From assembly GCA_018714125.1 (NCBI GenBank), contig DVNV01000068.1:1-36460 (forward strand): 36,460 bases of DNA, written 5' to 3'. Position 1 is the stretch's first letter. Each line of letters starts with the position of its first letter. The position numbers were made by a program, and so were the translations under genes. The notes beneath the pieces are model-generated. The model made no database searches, had not been told where the DNA came from, and worked only from the letters and a program-made list of their open reading frames with translations. Source of the DNA: Candidatus Galloscillospira excrementipullorum. Lineage in GTDB: Bacteria > Bacillota > Clostridia > Oscillospirales > Feifaniaceae. Positions 17,771 through 26,388 of the stretch are shown here, one piece after another.

Positions 17771-18748
17771 ATGAGCGAAACCAAAAAACTGCTGCTGACG
17801 GCGCTGCCTGTGACGCCGGAGCAAAAACAGGCCCTCGAGGCCCTGGGGTATGACATCGACATCTGCCCCGACAACCAGCCCGTGCCGGCCGACATTGCGG
17901 CAAACGCACAGGTCATTGTCTGCTTCCGGCTGTTCGGGAGCAACGCCCTGAGCGATTTTCCGAAGCTGCGCTATGTGCAGTCCGTGGCGACGGGGGTGGA
18001 GGCGCTGCCTCTGAAGGAGCTTGCCAAAACCGACATCCGGGTGGGAAAGGGCAAAAACCTCTACAGCATCCCCATGGCCGAGTGGACGGTCTGCCGCCTG
18101 CTCGAGCACTACAAGAAGAGCCGCCACTTTGCAGCGCTGCAGCGAGAGCACAAGTGGGAAAAGGCGAGCTGGGTTGACTACAAGAGCAATCTGGAGGAGC
18201 TTTTTGGCAAGAAGGTGGGCATCTGCGGCACGGGGGACATCGCCTTAGCGCTGTGCCGCCTGCTGCGCGGCTTTGAGGTCTCCTCCATTGTGGGCATGAA
18301 CAGCGACGGGCGCCCCGTGGAGGGCTACGACGCCTGCTTTGCGCCGCACCAGCTCTGCGACATGGTCAAAGACTGCGACATCGTGGTGTCGCTGGCCCCT
18401 CTGACGCCGCAGTCTGAGGGGATGTTTGACGAGAAGGTCATCTCCTGCATGAAGCAGGGGGCGGTGCTGGTCAGCCTGTCGCGCGGCAAGCTGGTGAACA
18501 CCGCCGCCGTGCGCCGGGGGCTGGAGAGCGGCCGCCTGGGCGCCCTGATTGCCGACGTGTTGGCCGAGGAGCCGCTCAAGCCCGACAATCCCCTGTGGGA
18601 TATGGAAAACGTCTACCTCACGCCCCACAACTCCTTTATCACCGACCAGAGGTATGTGCGCCTGTTTGAGCTTGTTTACCAGAACCTCAAGCACTATGCG
18701 CTGACCGGAAAGCCCCGGGACGAGGTGGATTTGTCCAAGGGATACTGA
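17771..18748 (+). CDS. D-2-hydroxyacid dehydrogenase family protein (second paralogue)
   Basis: A 325-residue protein of the same family as its upstream neighbour, 18 bases away. The NAD-binding loop reads GICGTGDIALALCRLL, with Ala in place of the Gly/Arg after the Ile. The catalytic Arg (LSRGKLVNT), Glu (AEEPLKPDNPLWD) and His (TPHNSF) are all present. The two proteins differ mainly in the N-terminal substrate domain, so they may act on different keto acids or act as a heterodimer; both ideas are inference. GGGAGGGAT provides the ribosome site. No terminator is obvious in the 210 bases that follow; the next gene has its own promoter. Confidence 0.88.
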   Translation: MSETKKLLLTALPVTPEQKQALEALGYDIDICPDNQPVPADIAANAQVIVCFRLFGSNALSDFPKLRYVQSVATGVEALPLKELAKTDIRVGKGKNLYSIPMAEWTVCRLLEHYKKSRHFAALQREHKWEKASWVDYKSNLEELFGKKVGICGTGDIALALCRLLRGFEVSSIVGMNSDGRPVEGYDACFAPHQLCDMVKDCDIVVSLAPLTPQSEGMFDEKVISCMKQGAVLVSLSRGKLVNTAAVRRGLESGRLGALIADVLAEEPLKPDNPLWDMENVYLTPHNSFITDQRYVRLFELVYQNLKHYALTGKPRDEVDLSKGY

Positions 18749-18865
18749 AAGAGGGTTCAAGCGGCGTTTTGAAGAGGGCGCCCGCGTCAATTTTGCAAAG
18801 GCGGCGTGCGGCAAAACAAATTGTCAAAAATCATTTGGATGAAGTCGCTGTTTTTTCTTCTCAGC

Positions 18866-18896
18866 TTCACAAAACGGTCATATTCCACGCTATAAT
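18866..18896 (+). promoter_or_regulatory. Promoter for the HtrA protease gene
   Basis: A perfect TATAAT (18891-18896) with TTCACA (18866-18871) 19 bases upstream. The transcription start would fall near 18903, i.e. just after an upstream in-frame ATG at 18902, which is one reason to place the protein start at 18959. Confidence 0.6.
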
Positions 18897-18958
18897 AGGG
18901 GATGAAAGAAAAGAAAGACCGCAGTCACAAAAAGACATCGGTGAAAGGAGAAGAAGCA

Positions 18959-20215
18959 ATGATGTTTTACAGCGACGAAGATTTGGATTTTTACGAGCAC
19001 GAAATTGATTTGACTGCTCTGAAAAAGAGGCAGGAAGAACAGGCCAAAAAGGAAGAGCAGGAGAGAGAACGTCTGCAGGAAGAGCAGCGCAAGAAAGAGG
19101 CGCGCCAGACCAGGCGGCGCACCTGGGCACGCCGCCTGACGGGGCTTGCCGCCGCCCTGGCGGTGTCGGTCACGTCGGTGGCAAGCTATGACTGGCTGGT
19201 GGCGAAGCCGCGCATTGAAGAGCTCGAAACCCAGCGCGACGAAATGCAGACCCAGCTCCAGGAGCTGTCGGGCAGCGCGTCGGTGTCGGGTGTCTCGAGT
19301 GTTGTCTATGGAAATGAGCTCACGGTGCCCCAGATTATCGCCAAGGCCAGGCCTTCGGTGGTGGCCATCAGCACGGTGAGCGGCTGGTCGACCGGAACCG
19401 GCTCCGGCGTGATTATGACGGAGGACGGAACCATCATGACCAACGCCCATGTGGTGAGCGGGGCGCAGTCCATCACGGTTCGCGTCATGGACGGCACCGA
19501 GTATGAGGCCACGCTGCTCGGCATGGACGAGAAGACCGACCTTGCCGTCATCAAGATTGACGCCACAGGCCTGACCCCGGCGGAGTTTGGCGACTCCTCT
19601 TCGATTGTGCAGGGCGAAATCGCCGTTGCCATCGGCAACCCCCTGGGCCTTGCCTTTGAGGGCTCGGTGACGCAGGGCATCATCTCGGCGGTCAGCCGCG
19701 AAATTGAGGTCGACGGACGCACCATGACCTATATCCAGACCGATGCGGCCATCAACCCCGGCAACTCGGGCGGCGCGCTGGTCAACGGTTCGGGCCAGGT
19801 CATCGGCATCAATTCGGTCAAGGTGTCCTCGAGCGACGTGGAGGGGCTGGGCTTTGCCATCCCCATCAGCGTGGCGCTGCCCATTGCCGAGCAGCTCACC
19901 ACCTACGGCTACGTCACGGGACGTCCCAGTATCGGTATCGGCGGCGAGGACGTGACCGACTATATGGTCTATTACTATCGCATTCCAAGAGGTGTGCTGG
20001 TCGGCCTTGTGACGCCCGATTCGGGCGCCGAGGCGGGCGGCGTTGAGGTGGGAGACGTCATCGTGGGCCTCAACGGCGTGTCGGTCTCGAGCATGGACGA
20101 GCTCACAAATGAGAAGGACAAATTCAGCCCCGGCGACACCGTGACGCTGACGGTCTACCGCAGCGGCGAGTATGTGGAGCTCGACGTGGTGCTGGGAGAA
20201 TCGACGGGAGGTTGA
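18959..20215 (+). CDS. HtrA/DegP-type trypsin-like serine protease with PDZ domain
   Basis: A 418-residue membrane-anchored S1C protease for quality control of proteins outside the membrane. Residues 1-55 are cytosolic and highly charged (KEEQEREREQ-like repeats, coiled-coil prone), a single membrane segment spans about 58-80, and the protease domain follows. The catalytic triad is complete: His164 (TNAHVVSG), Asp194 (KTDLAVIKID) and Ser270 (GNSGGALVNG). A C-terminal PDZ domain (about 325-415, GVEVGDVIVGLNG) recognises substrates. The start at 18959 is chosen for the AAGGAG site about nine bases upstream and the promoter position. The Crp/Fnr gene starts four bases after its stop, so the two are one operon. 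Confidence 0.93.
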   Translation: MMFYSDEDLDFYEHEIDLTALKKRQEEQAKKEEQERERLQEEQRKKEARQTRRRTWARRLTGLAAALAVSVTSVASYDWLVAKPRIEELETQRDEMQTQLQELSGSASVSGVSSVVYGNELTVPQIIAKARPSVVAISTVSGWSTGTGSGVIMTEDGTIMTNAHVVSGAQSITVRVMDGTEYEATLLGMDEKTDLAVIKIDATGLTPAEFGDSSSIVQGEIAVAIGNPLGLAFEGSVTQGIISAVSREIEVDGRTMTYIQTDAAINPGNSGGALVNGSGQVIGINSVKVSSSDVEGLGFAIPISVALPIAEQLTTYGYVTGRPSIGIGGEDVTDYMVYYYRIPRGVLVGLVTPDSGAEAGGVEVGDVIVGLNGVSVSSMDELTNEKDKFSPGDTVTLTVYRSGEYVELDVVLGESTGG

Positions 20216-20219
20216 CGGA

Positions 20220-20894
20220 TTGGAGGACAGCATTTGCTCCTGCCGGCTCTTCAAAGGGCTGGAGGGAGAGCAGCTCAGGGAGGCGCTGGCTTTTTTCGGG
20301 GCGCGTGAGCTGGCTTACAGAAAAGGGGAGCAGCTCATCCGCATCGGAGACGCCATGCCCAGCTTTGGCCTGGTGCTGGAGGGCGCCGTGTCGGTGTGCA
20401 GCACCGACATCAACGGCAACCGCATGATTATGGCCAGCGTGGGCAGGGGGGAGACCTTCGGGGAATCGCTCTCCTTCCTGCAGGTCCGCGAAAGCCCCAT
20501 CTATGCGCAGGCAGATTCCGACTGCCGGATTTTGTGGCTGTCCACCAGCCGCCTGCACGCCATGCAGGAGCAGCAGGAGCCTGAGGGCTGCGCCTTTACC
20601 GGACGCTTCATCGCCATGCTGGCCGAGCGCACCCTCTCCATGAACAACCGTATCCAGGTGCTGTCCAAAAAGAGCCTGCGCGAAAAGCTGATGACCTTTT
20701 TCACTCAAAGGGTGCAGGAGAGCGGAAGCTTTGCATTTGAAATTTCCATGGACCGAAGCGCCATGGCCGACTATCTGGGCGTCGACCGCAGCGCCCTGTC
20801 GCGCGAGCTCTCCCGCCTTCGGGACGAGGGAGCGCTGAAATTCCGTAAAAATCATTTTGAAATCGTGGATCGCAGGCTGCTTGATCAGCCGTGA
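20220..20894 (+). CDS. Crp/Fnr family transcriptional regulator
   Basis: A 224-residue regulator with an N-terminal cyclic-nucleotide-binding type beta-roll (GLVLEGAVSVCS, GETFGESLSF) and a C-terminal winged helix (MADYLGVDRSALSRELSRLRDEGAL). It carries a cysteine pair at the start (CSC) but no obvious four-cysteine Fe-S set as in FNR, so the signal is unknown. The TTG start at 20220 follows GGGAGG by eight bases; longer frames run into htrA. The neighbouring hydF and hydroxyacid genes make a redox-related signal attractive, but this is inference. Confidence 0.88.
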   Translation: MEDSICSCRLFKGLEGEQLREALAFFGARELAYRKGEQLIRIGDAMPSFGLVLEGAVSVCSTDINGNRMIMASVGRGETFGESLSFLQVRESPIYAQADSDCRILWLSTSRLHAMQEQQEPEGCAFTGRFIAMLAERTLSMNNRIQVLSKKSLREKLMTFFTQRVQESGSFAFEISMDRSAMADYLGVDRSALSRELSRLRDEGALKFRKNHFEIVDRRLLDQP

Positions 20895-20910
20895 GATGCC
20901 ATGTCAAAAC

Positions 20911-20945
20911 AAACTGCCGCACAGCATTTGCTCTGCGGCAGTTTT
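20911..20945 (+). terminator. Intrinsic terminator after the Crp/Fnr gene
   Basis: An 11-bp stem, AAACTGCCGCA (20911-20921) with TGCGGCAGTTT (20934-20944), and a short T-run. The same core, AACTGCCGCA, forms the spoIIID terminator at 31812-31860. Confidence 0.8.
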
Positions 20946-20946
20946 G

Positions 20947-20958
20947 TTGCAATTGCAA
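20947..20958. promoter_or_regulatory. Perfect 12-bp palindrome ahead of hydF
   Basis: TTGCAATTGCAA lies directly upstream of the hydF promoter -35. It is an operator candidate; it is shorter and more compact than the 14-bp FNR box (TTGAT-N4-ATCAA), so binding by the neighbouring Crp/Fnr protein is only a possibility. Confidence 0.4.
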
Positions 20959-20987
20959 TGGAGACAAGCCCTGTACTCTGCTACAAT
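20959..20987 (+). promoter_or_regulatory. hydF promoter candidate
   Basis: TGGAGA (20959-20964) and TACAAT (20982-20987), 17-base spacing. The start of hydF is about 75 bases downstream. Confidence 0.5.
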
Positions 20988-21061
20988 GGAAGCGGAACAA
21001 GAACGGCCGGATGCGGCGCAGGGCTTTTCGTGCGCCGTACCAGGAGAGGAGAGAAAAAAGC

Positions 21062-22258
21062 ATGAGTCTCAACAGCACACCCAGTGCAAACCGTTTGCAC
21101 ATCGGCATATTCGGAAAGAGAAATGCAGGAAAATCCTCGCTTATCAACGCTCTGACGGGTCAGAAGACGGCGCTGGTTTCCCCGGTGGCGGGAACCACGA
21201 CCGACCCTGTCTACAAGGCGATGGAGCTGCGCGGCGTGGGGCCGGTGGTCTTTATCGACACGGCGGGCCTTGACGACGAGGGCGAACTCGGGGCGCTGCG
21301 GGTGGAAAAGACGAGGCAGGCTGCGGACAAAACCGACATTGCGCTTTTGGTTTTGGATGCGGCGCCCGACGTGGAGCGGCAGTGGCTCACCCTTTTTCAG
21401 GAGAAAAAAATCCCTGTTTTAGCGGTGCTTGGCAAGGCCGATACGCTGCCCGACCCGCAGGCCACGGCAGCCGCCCTGCAGGAGCGCCTTGGGCTGCGGG
21501 TGCTGCCGGTCAGTGCGCAGGAGGGCGCCGGCATTGAGGCGCTGCGCGCCGCCATCGTCGAAAGCCTGCCGGCCGACTACGACGCCATCAGCATCACGGG
21601 AGATTTGGCAAACCGGGGGGATACCGTCCTGCTGGTCATGCCGCAGGACATTCAGGCGCCCAAGGGCCGTCTGATTCTGCCGCAGGTGCAGACCATCCGG
21701 GAGCTGCTCGACAAGGGGTGCACCGCCGTCTGCACCACGGCCGACCGCATCGACGAGGCGCTGGCCGCGCTGGCAAAGCCGCCCGAGCTCATCATCACCG
21801 ATTCACAGGTCTTCCCCCTGGTTGAGAAAAAGCGTCCCCCCGAGAGCCGCTTTACCTCCTTTTCCATTCTCATGGCGGCCTACAAGGGCGACATCGAACA
21901 ATTTGCCGCAGGGGCAAAGACCATCGGCGAGCTGACCGAGAGCTCCCGCGTGCTGATTGCCGAGGCCTGTACCCACGCCCCCATGGAGGAGGACATCGGC
22001 AGAGTCAAGATTCCCGCCCTGCTGCGCAAGAAGATTGGACAGGGCCTGACCATCGACTTCGTGCGCGGCGCCGACTTCCCGGACGATTTGTCGGGCTACG
22101 ACCTGGTGATTCACTGCGGGGCCTGCATGTTCAACCGCAGGCATGTGCTGTCGCGCCTGTCGCAGGCGCAGCGCCAGGGGGTGCCCATGTGCAATTACGG
22201 CATTGCCATCGCCTATCTGACCGGGATTTTGGACAAGGTGACGCTGCCTCGCCAGTGA
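21062..22258 (+). CDS. hydF: [FeFe]-hydrogenase H-cluster maturation GTPase HydF
   Basis: A 398-residue scaffold GTPase on which HydE and HydG products assemble the 2Fe subcluster that is handed to HydA. The G1 loop GKRNAGKSS (18-26), G3 DTAGL and a G4-like GKAD are visible. The C-terminal iron-sulfur ligands follow the family rule: C303-T-H305, then H351-C352-x2-C355, with 45 residues between the two histidines. The ATG at 21062 follows AGGAGAGGAG; a longer frame starts before the terminator and is rejected. hydE, hydG and the hydrogenase itself are not in this window, so the maturation genes are dispersed. The cell therefore probably makes an [FeFe]-hydrogenase. Confidence 0.95.
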   Translation: MSLNSTPSANRLHIGIFGKRNAGKSSLINALTGQKTALVSPVAGTTTDPVYKAMELRGVGPVVFIDTAGLDDEGELGALRVEKTRQAADKTDIALLVLDAAPDVERQWLTLFQEKKIPVLAVLGKADTLPDPQATAAALQERLGLRVLPVSAQEGAGIEALRAAIVESLPADYDAISITGDLANRGDTVLLVMPQDIQAPKGRLILPQVQTIRELLDKGCTAVCTTADRIDEALAALAKPPELIITDSQVFPLVEKKRPPESRFTSFSILMAAYKGDIEQFAAGAKTIGELTESSRVLIAEACTHAPMEEDIGRVKIPALLRKKIGQGLTIDFVRGADFPDDLSGYDLVIHCGACMFNRRHVLSRLSQAQRQGVPMCNYGIAIAYLTGILDKVTLPRQ

Positions 22259-22355
22259 AAAACAGGATGTTTTGATTTTTTCGTTTTGGAAAAATGACAC
22301 AGCACCGCACAAGACGGACAGGTGATTTTCCACAAAAAACACTTAAAAAACGCCC

Positions 22356-22391
22356 CGAGGGTCGGTAGCTTTTTCGCCGGCCCTCGATTTC
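22356..22391 (+). terminator. Terminator-like hairpin between hydF and pyc
   Basis: A 10-bp stem (22356-22365 with 22377-22386, one G-U pair) followed by ATTTCTT. The other strand also ends in a T-rich run, so it may work both ways. The rest of the 297-base gap is otherwise empty; I found no convincing promoter for pyc. Confidence 0.55.
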
Positions 22392-22555
22392 TTGGTGGTT
22401 TTGTCATACTGCGGCCCTGAAAAGAGGGAGAATTTATGTGGAACTTGATATGTAGAATTTAAGGGATGCCTGTGATATCCTGAGATATGACAGACAGCTC
22501 TAAACATCGTCAGGAGCATTTTCAACAAAGCAGTGCAATCAAAGGAGATGGTTTT

Positions 22556-25500
22556 TTGTCTGAGTATCGATTTAACAAAGTGATGGCGGCAAATCGCGGA
22601 GAGATTGCCATCCGCATTTTCCGTGCCTGTCATGACTTGGGCATCCGCACACTTGCCATTTACTCCAAGGAAGATACACTGGGACTGTTTCGTACAAAGG
22701 CGGACGAAGCCTATCTCATCGGAGAAAACAGGAGCCCTCTGGGGGCTTACCTGGCCATCGACGAGATCATTCCTCTTGCCAAGCGCCGCAAGGTCGAGGC
22801 CATTCATCCCGGCTACGGGTTCCTGTCGGAGAATGCCCAGTTTGCCAAGGCCTGCGAAGAAGCCGGGATCACCTTCATCGGGCCGCCTTCCAATGTTTTG
22901 GCCAAAATGGGCGACAAGCTTGAGGCCAAGAAAATCGCCGTGTCCTGCGGCGTGCCGGTCATTCCCGGCTCCAATGTTCCCCTGACCAGCGCCGAGGAGG
23001 CTCTGGAAAAGGCCAAAGAATTCGGATTCCCCATCATTTTGAAGGCGGCCTCGGGCGGCGGCGGACGCGGCATGCGTCTGTGCGAAAAGCCCGAGGACGT
23101 TGCGCCTGCCTTTGAGCTGGTGCGCAGCGAGGCCAAGAAGGCGTTTGGCAACGACGATATTTTCATTGAGAAGTATCTTGTTGAGCCCAAGCACATCGAG
23201 GTTCAGATTCTGGCCGACCAGTATGGCTGCATCCGCCATCTGGGCGAGCGCGACTGCTCGCTGCAGCGCCGCTACCAGAAGGTCGTGGAATTTGCCCCGG
23301 CCTGGAGCGTGCCGCAGGAGATTCGCGACAAGCTCTATGAAGACGCCGTGAAGATTGCAAAGGCCGTCAACTATGTCAACGCCGGTACGGTCGAGTTCCT
23401 GGTTGATAAGAACGGAAACCACTACTTCATTGAGATGAACCCCCGTATCCAGGTGGAGCACACCGTCACCGAGATGGTGACCGGAATCGACGTGGTGCGC
23501 GCCCAGATTCTCATTGCGGCCGGTGCGCCCCTGTCCCATCCCGAGATTGGCTTGGCCGAGCAGTCCGACCTGCACATCAACGGCTACGCCATCCAGTGCC
23601 GTGTCACCACCGAAGACCCGGCCAACAACTTCGCGCCCGACAACGGCAAAATCACGGCGTATTATTCGGGCGGCGGCCCCGGCGTCCGTCTTGACGGCGG
23701 CAACGTCACCACGGGTTCGGTCATTTCGCCCTATTACGACTCCCTGCTGGTCAAGGTGACCACCTGGGACCGCACCTTTGAGGCGGTGTGCCGCAAGGCG
23801 CTGCGCACCATCAACGAGGAGCATGTGCGCGGCGTCAAGACCAACATCCCCTTTGTCACCAACATTCTGCTGCACCCCACCTTCCTGGCGGGCAAGTGCC
23901 ACACCAAGTTTATCGACACCACGCCCGAGCTCTTCGATTTGGTTGACTCGCGCGACCGCGCCAACCGCATCCTCAAGTATATTGCCCTGCAGCAGGTGGC
24001 CGACCCCGATGCGCAGCGCAGCATCCACGAGCCGCCGCGCTACCCCGAGGCAACCCGTGAGATTACGCCCGAGATGGGCCTCAAGCACCTGCTTGACACC
24101 AAGGGCCCCGAGGCCTTCTCCAAGTGGGTGCTCGAGCAGAAGAAGCTGCTCATCACCGACACCACCATGAGAGACGCGCACCAGTCGCTGCTCTCCACCC
24201 GTATGCGCACCCGCGACATGGTCAAGGGCGCCGAGGGCATGGCCGACGTGCTCAACGACTGCTTCTCGCTGGAGATGTGGGGCGGCGCCACCTTTGACAC
24301 CGCCTACCGCTTCCTCTATGAGTCTCCCTGGGAGCGCCTGCGCCTGCTGCGTGAGAAGATTCCCAACATCCCCTTCCAGATGCTGCTGCGCGGCTCCAAC
24401 CTGGTGGGCTATGCCAGCTATCCCGACAACGTGGTGCGCGCCTTTGTGGCCGAATCGGCCCGCTGCGGCATCGACGTTTTCCGCGTGTTTGACTCGCTCA
24501 ACTGGATTCCCAGTATGGAAGTGGCCATGGACGAAGTCCTCAAGCAGGGAAAGCTGCTGGAGGCCACCGTCTGCTACACGGGCGACATCCTCGACCCCAC
24601 GCGTGACAAGTACACCCTCAAGTACTATGTCGACTTTGCCAAGGAGCTCGAGCGCCGCGGCGCCCACACCATCTGCATCAAGGACATGTCCGGCCTGCTC
24701 AAGCCCTATGCCGCCAGAGAGCTGGTCAAGGCGCTCAAGCAGGAGGTCGGCGTGCCCATTCACCTGCACAGCCACAACACCACCGACAACCAGATTGCCG
24801 CCTACCTGATGGCCGCCGAGGCCGGCGTGGATATTGTCGACTGCGCCATTGCGCCTCTGTCGAGCCTCACCAGCCAGCCCTCGCTCAACTCGCTTGTCGA
24901 GGCGCTGCGCGGACAGGAGCGCGACACCGGGCTTGACCCGCGCGGCCTGGAGCGTCTGGGCGACTACTGGGGCGACGTGCGTCTGCGCTACAAGAACTTT
25001 GACAACGGCCTTGTTTCGCCGCTCACCGAAATCTACCGCTATCAGATTCCGGGCGGCCAATACACCAACCTGCGTCCCCAGGTGGAGGCGCTGGGCCTTG
25101 GCGCCCGCTTTGACGAGGTGCGCGAGATGTTCCGCACCGTCAATGACATGCTGGGCGACATCGTGAAGGTCACGCCCTCCTCCAAGATGGTGGGAGACCT
25201 TGCCATCTTCATGGTGCAAAACGACCTCACGCCCGAGAACATCGTGGAAAAGGGCAAGTCGCTTGCCTTCCCCGACTCTGTGGTCAGCTACTTCAAGGGC
25301 ATGATGGGACAGCCCACCAACGGCTTCCCCGAGGATTTGCAGAAGGTCGTGCTCAAGGGCGAGGAGCCCATCACCTGCCGTCCGGGCGAGCTGCTCGACC
25401 CGGTGGACTGGGACGAGCTCGAGAAAAAGGTCAAGGAGTTCAGCCCCGATGCTTCGTGGCGTGACGTGATCTCCTATGCCATGTATCCCAAGGTGCTCGA

Positions 25501-25987
25501 GGACTTCTTTGCCAAGCGCAAGGAGTTTGGCTATCTCGTGCGCATGGGAAGCCACATCTTCTTCAACGGCATGGCCGTGGGCGAAACCACCAAGGTCAAC
25601 ATCGAAGACGGCAAGACGCTTGTCATCAAGTATCTGGGCCTTGGCGACCGCAATGAAGACGGCACCCGCACCGTGCAGTTTGAGCTCAACGGCATGCGCC
25701 GTGAAATCGACGTTCCCGACCCGCAGGCGGCGGACACCGGCAAGAAGGTGGTCATGGCCGACCTGAACGACAAGGGCCAGGTGGGTGCTTCGATTCCGGG
25801 CATGGTGTCCAAAATCAGCGTCAAGAAGGGCGAGACCGTCAAGGAGAACCAGGTTCTGGCCACCATCGAGGCCATGAAGATGGAGACCAGCGTGGTCGCC
25901 CGTATGGACGGCACCGTCGAAGAGGTGCTCATCGAGCCCGGCCGCTCGGTCAAGGCAGGCGAGCTGCTCTTCACCATCAAGGCGTAA
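22556..25987 (+). CDS. pyc: Pyruvate carboxylase, single-chain, biotin-dependent
   Basis: An enzyme of 1143 residues that makes oxaloacetate from pyruvate, bicarbonate and ATP, feeding the TCA branch, succinate formation or gluconeogenesis. Domains in order: biotin carboxylase (about 1-450, with the ATP-grasp segment KAASGGGGRGM and EMNPRIQVEHTVTE), carboxyltransferase (about 530-800, starting ITDTTMRDAHQS near residue 532), and a C-terminal biotinyl domain with AMKM, where Lys1108 is the biotin site 35 residues from the end. The length is normal for the single-chain form. The start is TTG at 22556 (MSEYRFNKV), eight bases after AAAGGAG; an upstream in-frame ATG at 22487 has no RBS and would add 23 residues that do not match the family start. 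Confidence 0.97.
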   Translation: MSEYRFNKVMAANRGEIAIRIFRACHDLGIRTLAIYSKEDTLGLFRTKADEAYLIGENRSPLGAYLAIDEIIPLAKRRKVEAIHPGYGFLSENAQFAKACEEAGITFIGPPSNVLAKMGDKLEAKKIAVSCGVPVIPGSNVPLTSAEEALEKAKEFGFPIILKAASGGGGRGMRLCEKPEDVAPAFELVRSEAKKAFGNDDIFIEKYLVEPKHIEVQILADQYGCIRHLGERDCSLQRRYQKVVEFAPAWSVPQEIRDKLYEDAVKIAKAVNYVNAGTVEFLVDKNGNHYFIEMNPRIQVEHTVTEMVTGIDVVRAQILIAAGAPLSHPEIGLAEQSDLHINGYAIQCRVTTEDPANNFAPDNGKITAYYSGGGPGVRLDGGNVTTGSVISPYYDSLLVKVTTWDRTFEAVCRKALRTINEEHVRGVKTNIPFVTNILLHPTFLAGKCHTKFIDTTPELFDLVDSRDRANRILKYIALQQVADPDAQRSIHEPPRYPEATREITPEMGLKHLLDTKGPEAFSKWVLEQKKLLITDTTMRDAHQSLLSTRMRTRDMVKGAEGMADVLNDCFSLEMWGGATFDTAYRFLYESPWERLRLLREKIPNIPFQMLLRGSNLVGYASYPDNVVRAFVAESARCGIDVFRVFDSLNWIPSMEVAMDEVLKQGKLLEATVCYTGDILDPTRDKYTLKYYVDFAKELERRGAHTICIKDMSGLLKPYAARELVKALKQEVGVPIHLHSHNTTDNQIAAYLMAAEAGVDIVDCAIAPLSSLTSQPSLNSLVEALRGQERDTGLDPRGLERLGDYWGDVRLRYKNFDNGLVSPLTEIYRYQIPGGQYTNLRPQVEALGLGARFDEVREMFRTVNDMLGDIVKVTPSSKMVGDLAIFMVQNDLTPENIVEKGKSLAFPDSVVSYFKGMMGQPTNGFPEDLQKVVLKGEEPITCRPGELLDPVDWDELEKKVKEFSPDASWRDVISYAMYPKVLEDFFAKRKEFGYLVRMGSHIFFNGMAVGETTKVNIEDGKTLVIKYLGLGDRNEDGTRTVQFELNGMRREIDVPDPQAADTGKKVVMADLNDKGQVGASIPGMVSKISVKKGETVKENQVLATIEAMKMETSVVARMDGTVEEVLIEPGRSVKAGELLFTIKA

Positions 25988-26016
25988 CCCCCCGATATCC
26001 CAGGCTGCATGTTTGC

Positions 26017-26060
26017 AAAGGGAGCTTTTCTCAAGGATTTGGGAAAAGCTCCCTTTTCTT
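26017..26060 (+). terminator. Intrinsic terminator after pyc
   Basis: A 14-bp stem, AAGGGAGCTTTTC with GAAAAGCTCCCTT, with a loop of about 12 bases and a following T-run. The remaining 26061-26279 stretch is GC-rich and I see no gene in it. Confidence 0.85.
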
Positions 26061-26279
26061 GCGCGCCGTGAAAAAGGGCTCTCCCGGCTGCAGGGGAAAG
26101 CCCTAAAGCACAAAAAGAAGGCGGCAGGGGTCTTTTTGCCGGCCCTGCTTCGCAGAGGCGCCGGAGCAGCAGGGGAATTTCAAAAAAGGGCAGGGGCGTG
26201 CGGCGCAGCCCTGCGGCAGGGAAGGCGCGCCGCTTTTGCAGAGGGAGGCCAAAGCAAAAAGGGAAAAAAGGTTTTTCTC

Positions 26280-26308
26280 TGGAAAGCGGGCAAAAAATGT
26301 GGTATGAT
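26280..26308 (+). promoter_or_regulatory. Promoter candidate for the ybaK-to-pepQ operon
   Basis: TGGAAA (26280-26285) and TATGAT (26303-26308), 17 bases apart, upstream of the ybaK gene by about 80 bases. Confidence 0.5.
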
Positions 26309-26388
26309 AAATTCCTTAAGGGGGAGAAAACGAGAAGGGGGCCGGCGCCCCGTTTCCCCCCGGGGATTTGAGAAGGGAGAAGAGCGCA

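Noticed and set aside
22343-26113. Very long open frame opposite pyc (1256 codons), and similar ones opposite the SLH gene and addB
   Set aside because: Typical shadow frames of GC-rich codon bias; low-complexity His/Arg/Gly-rich translations and no motifs.
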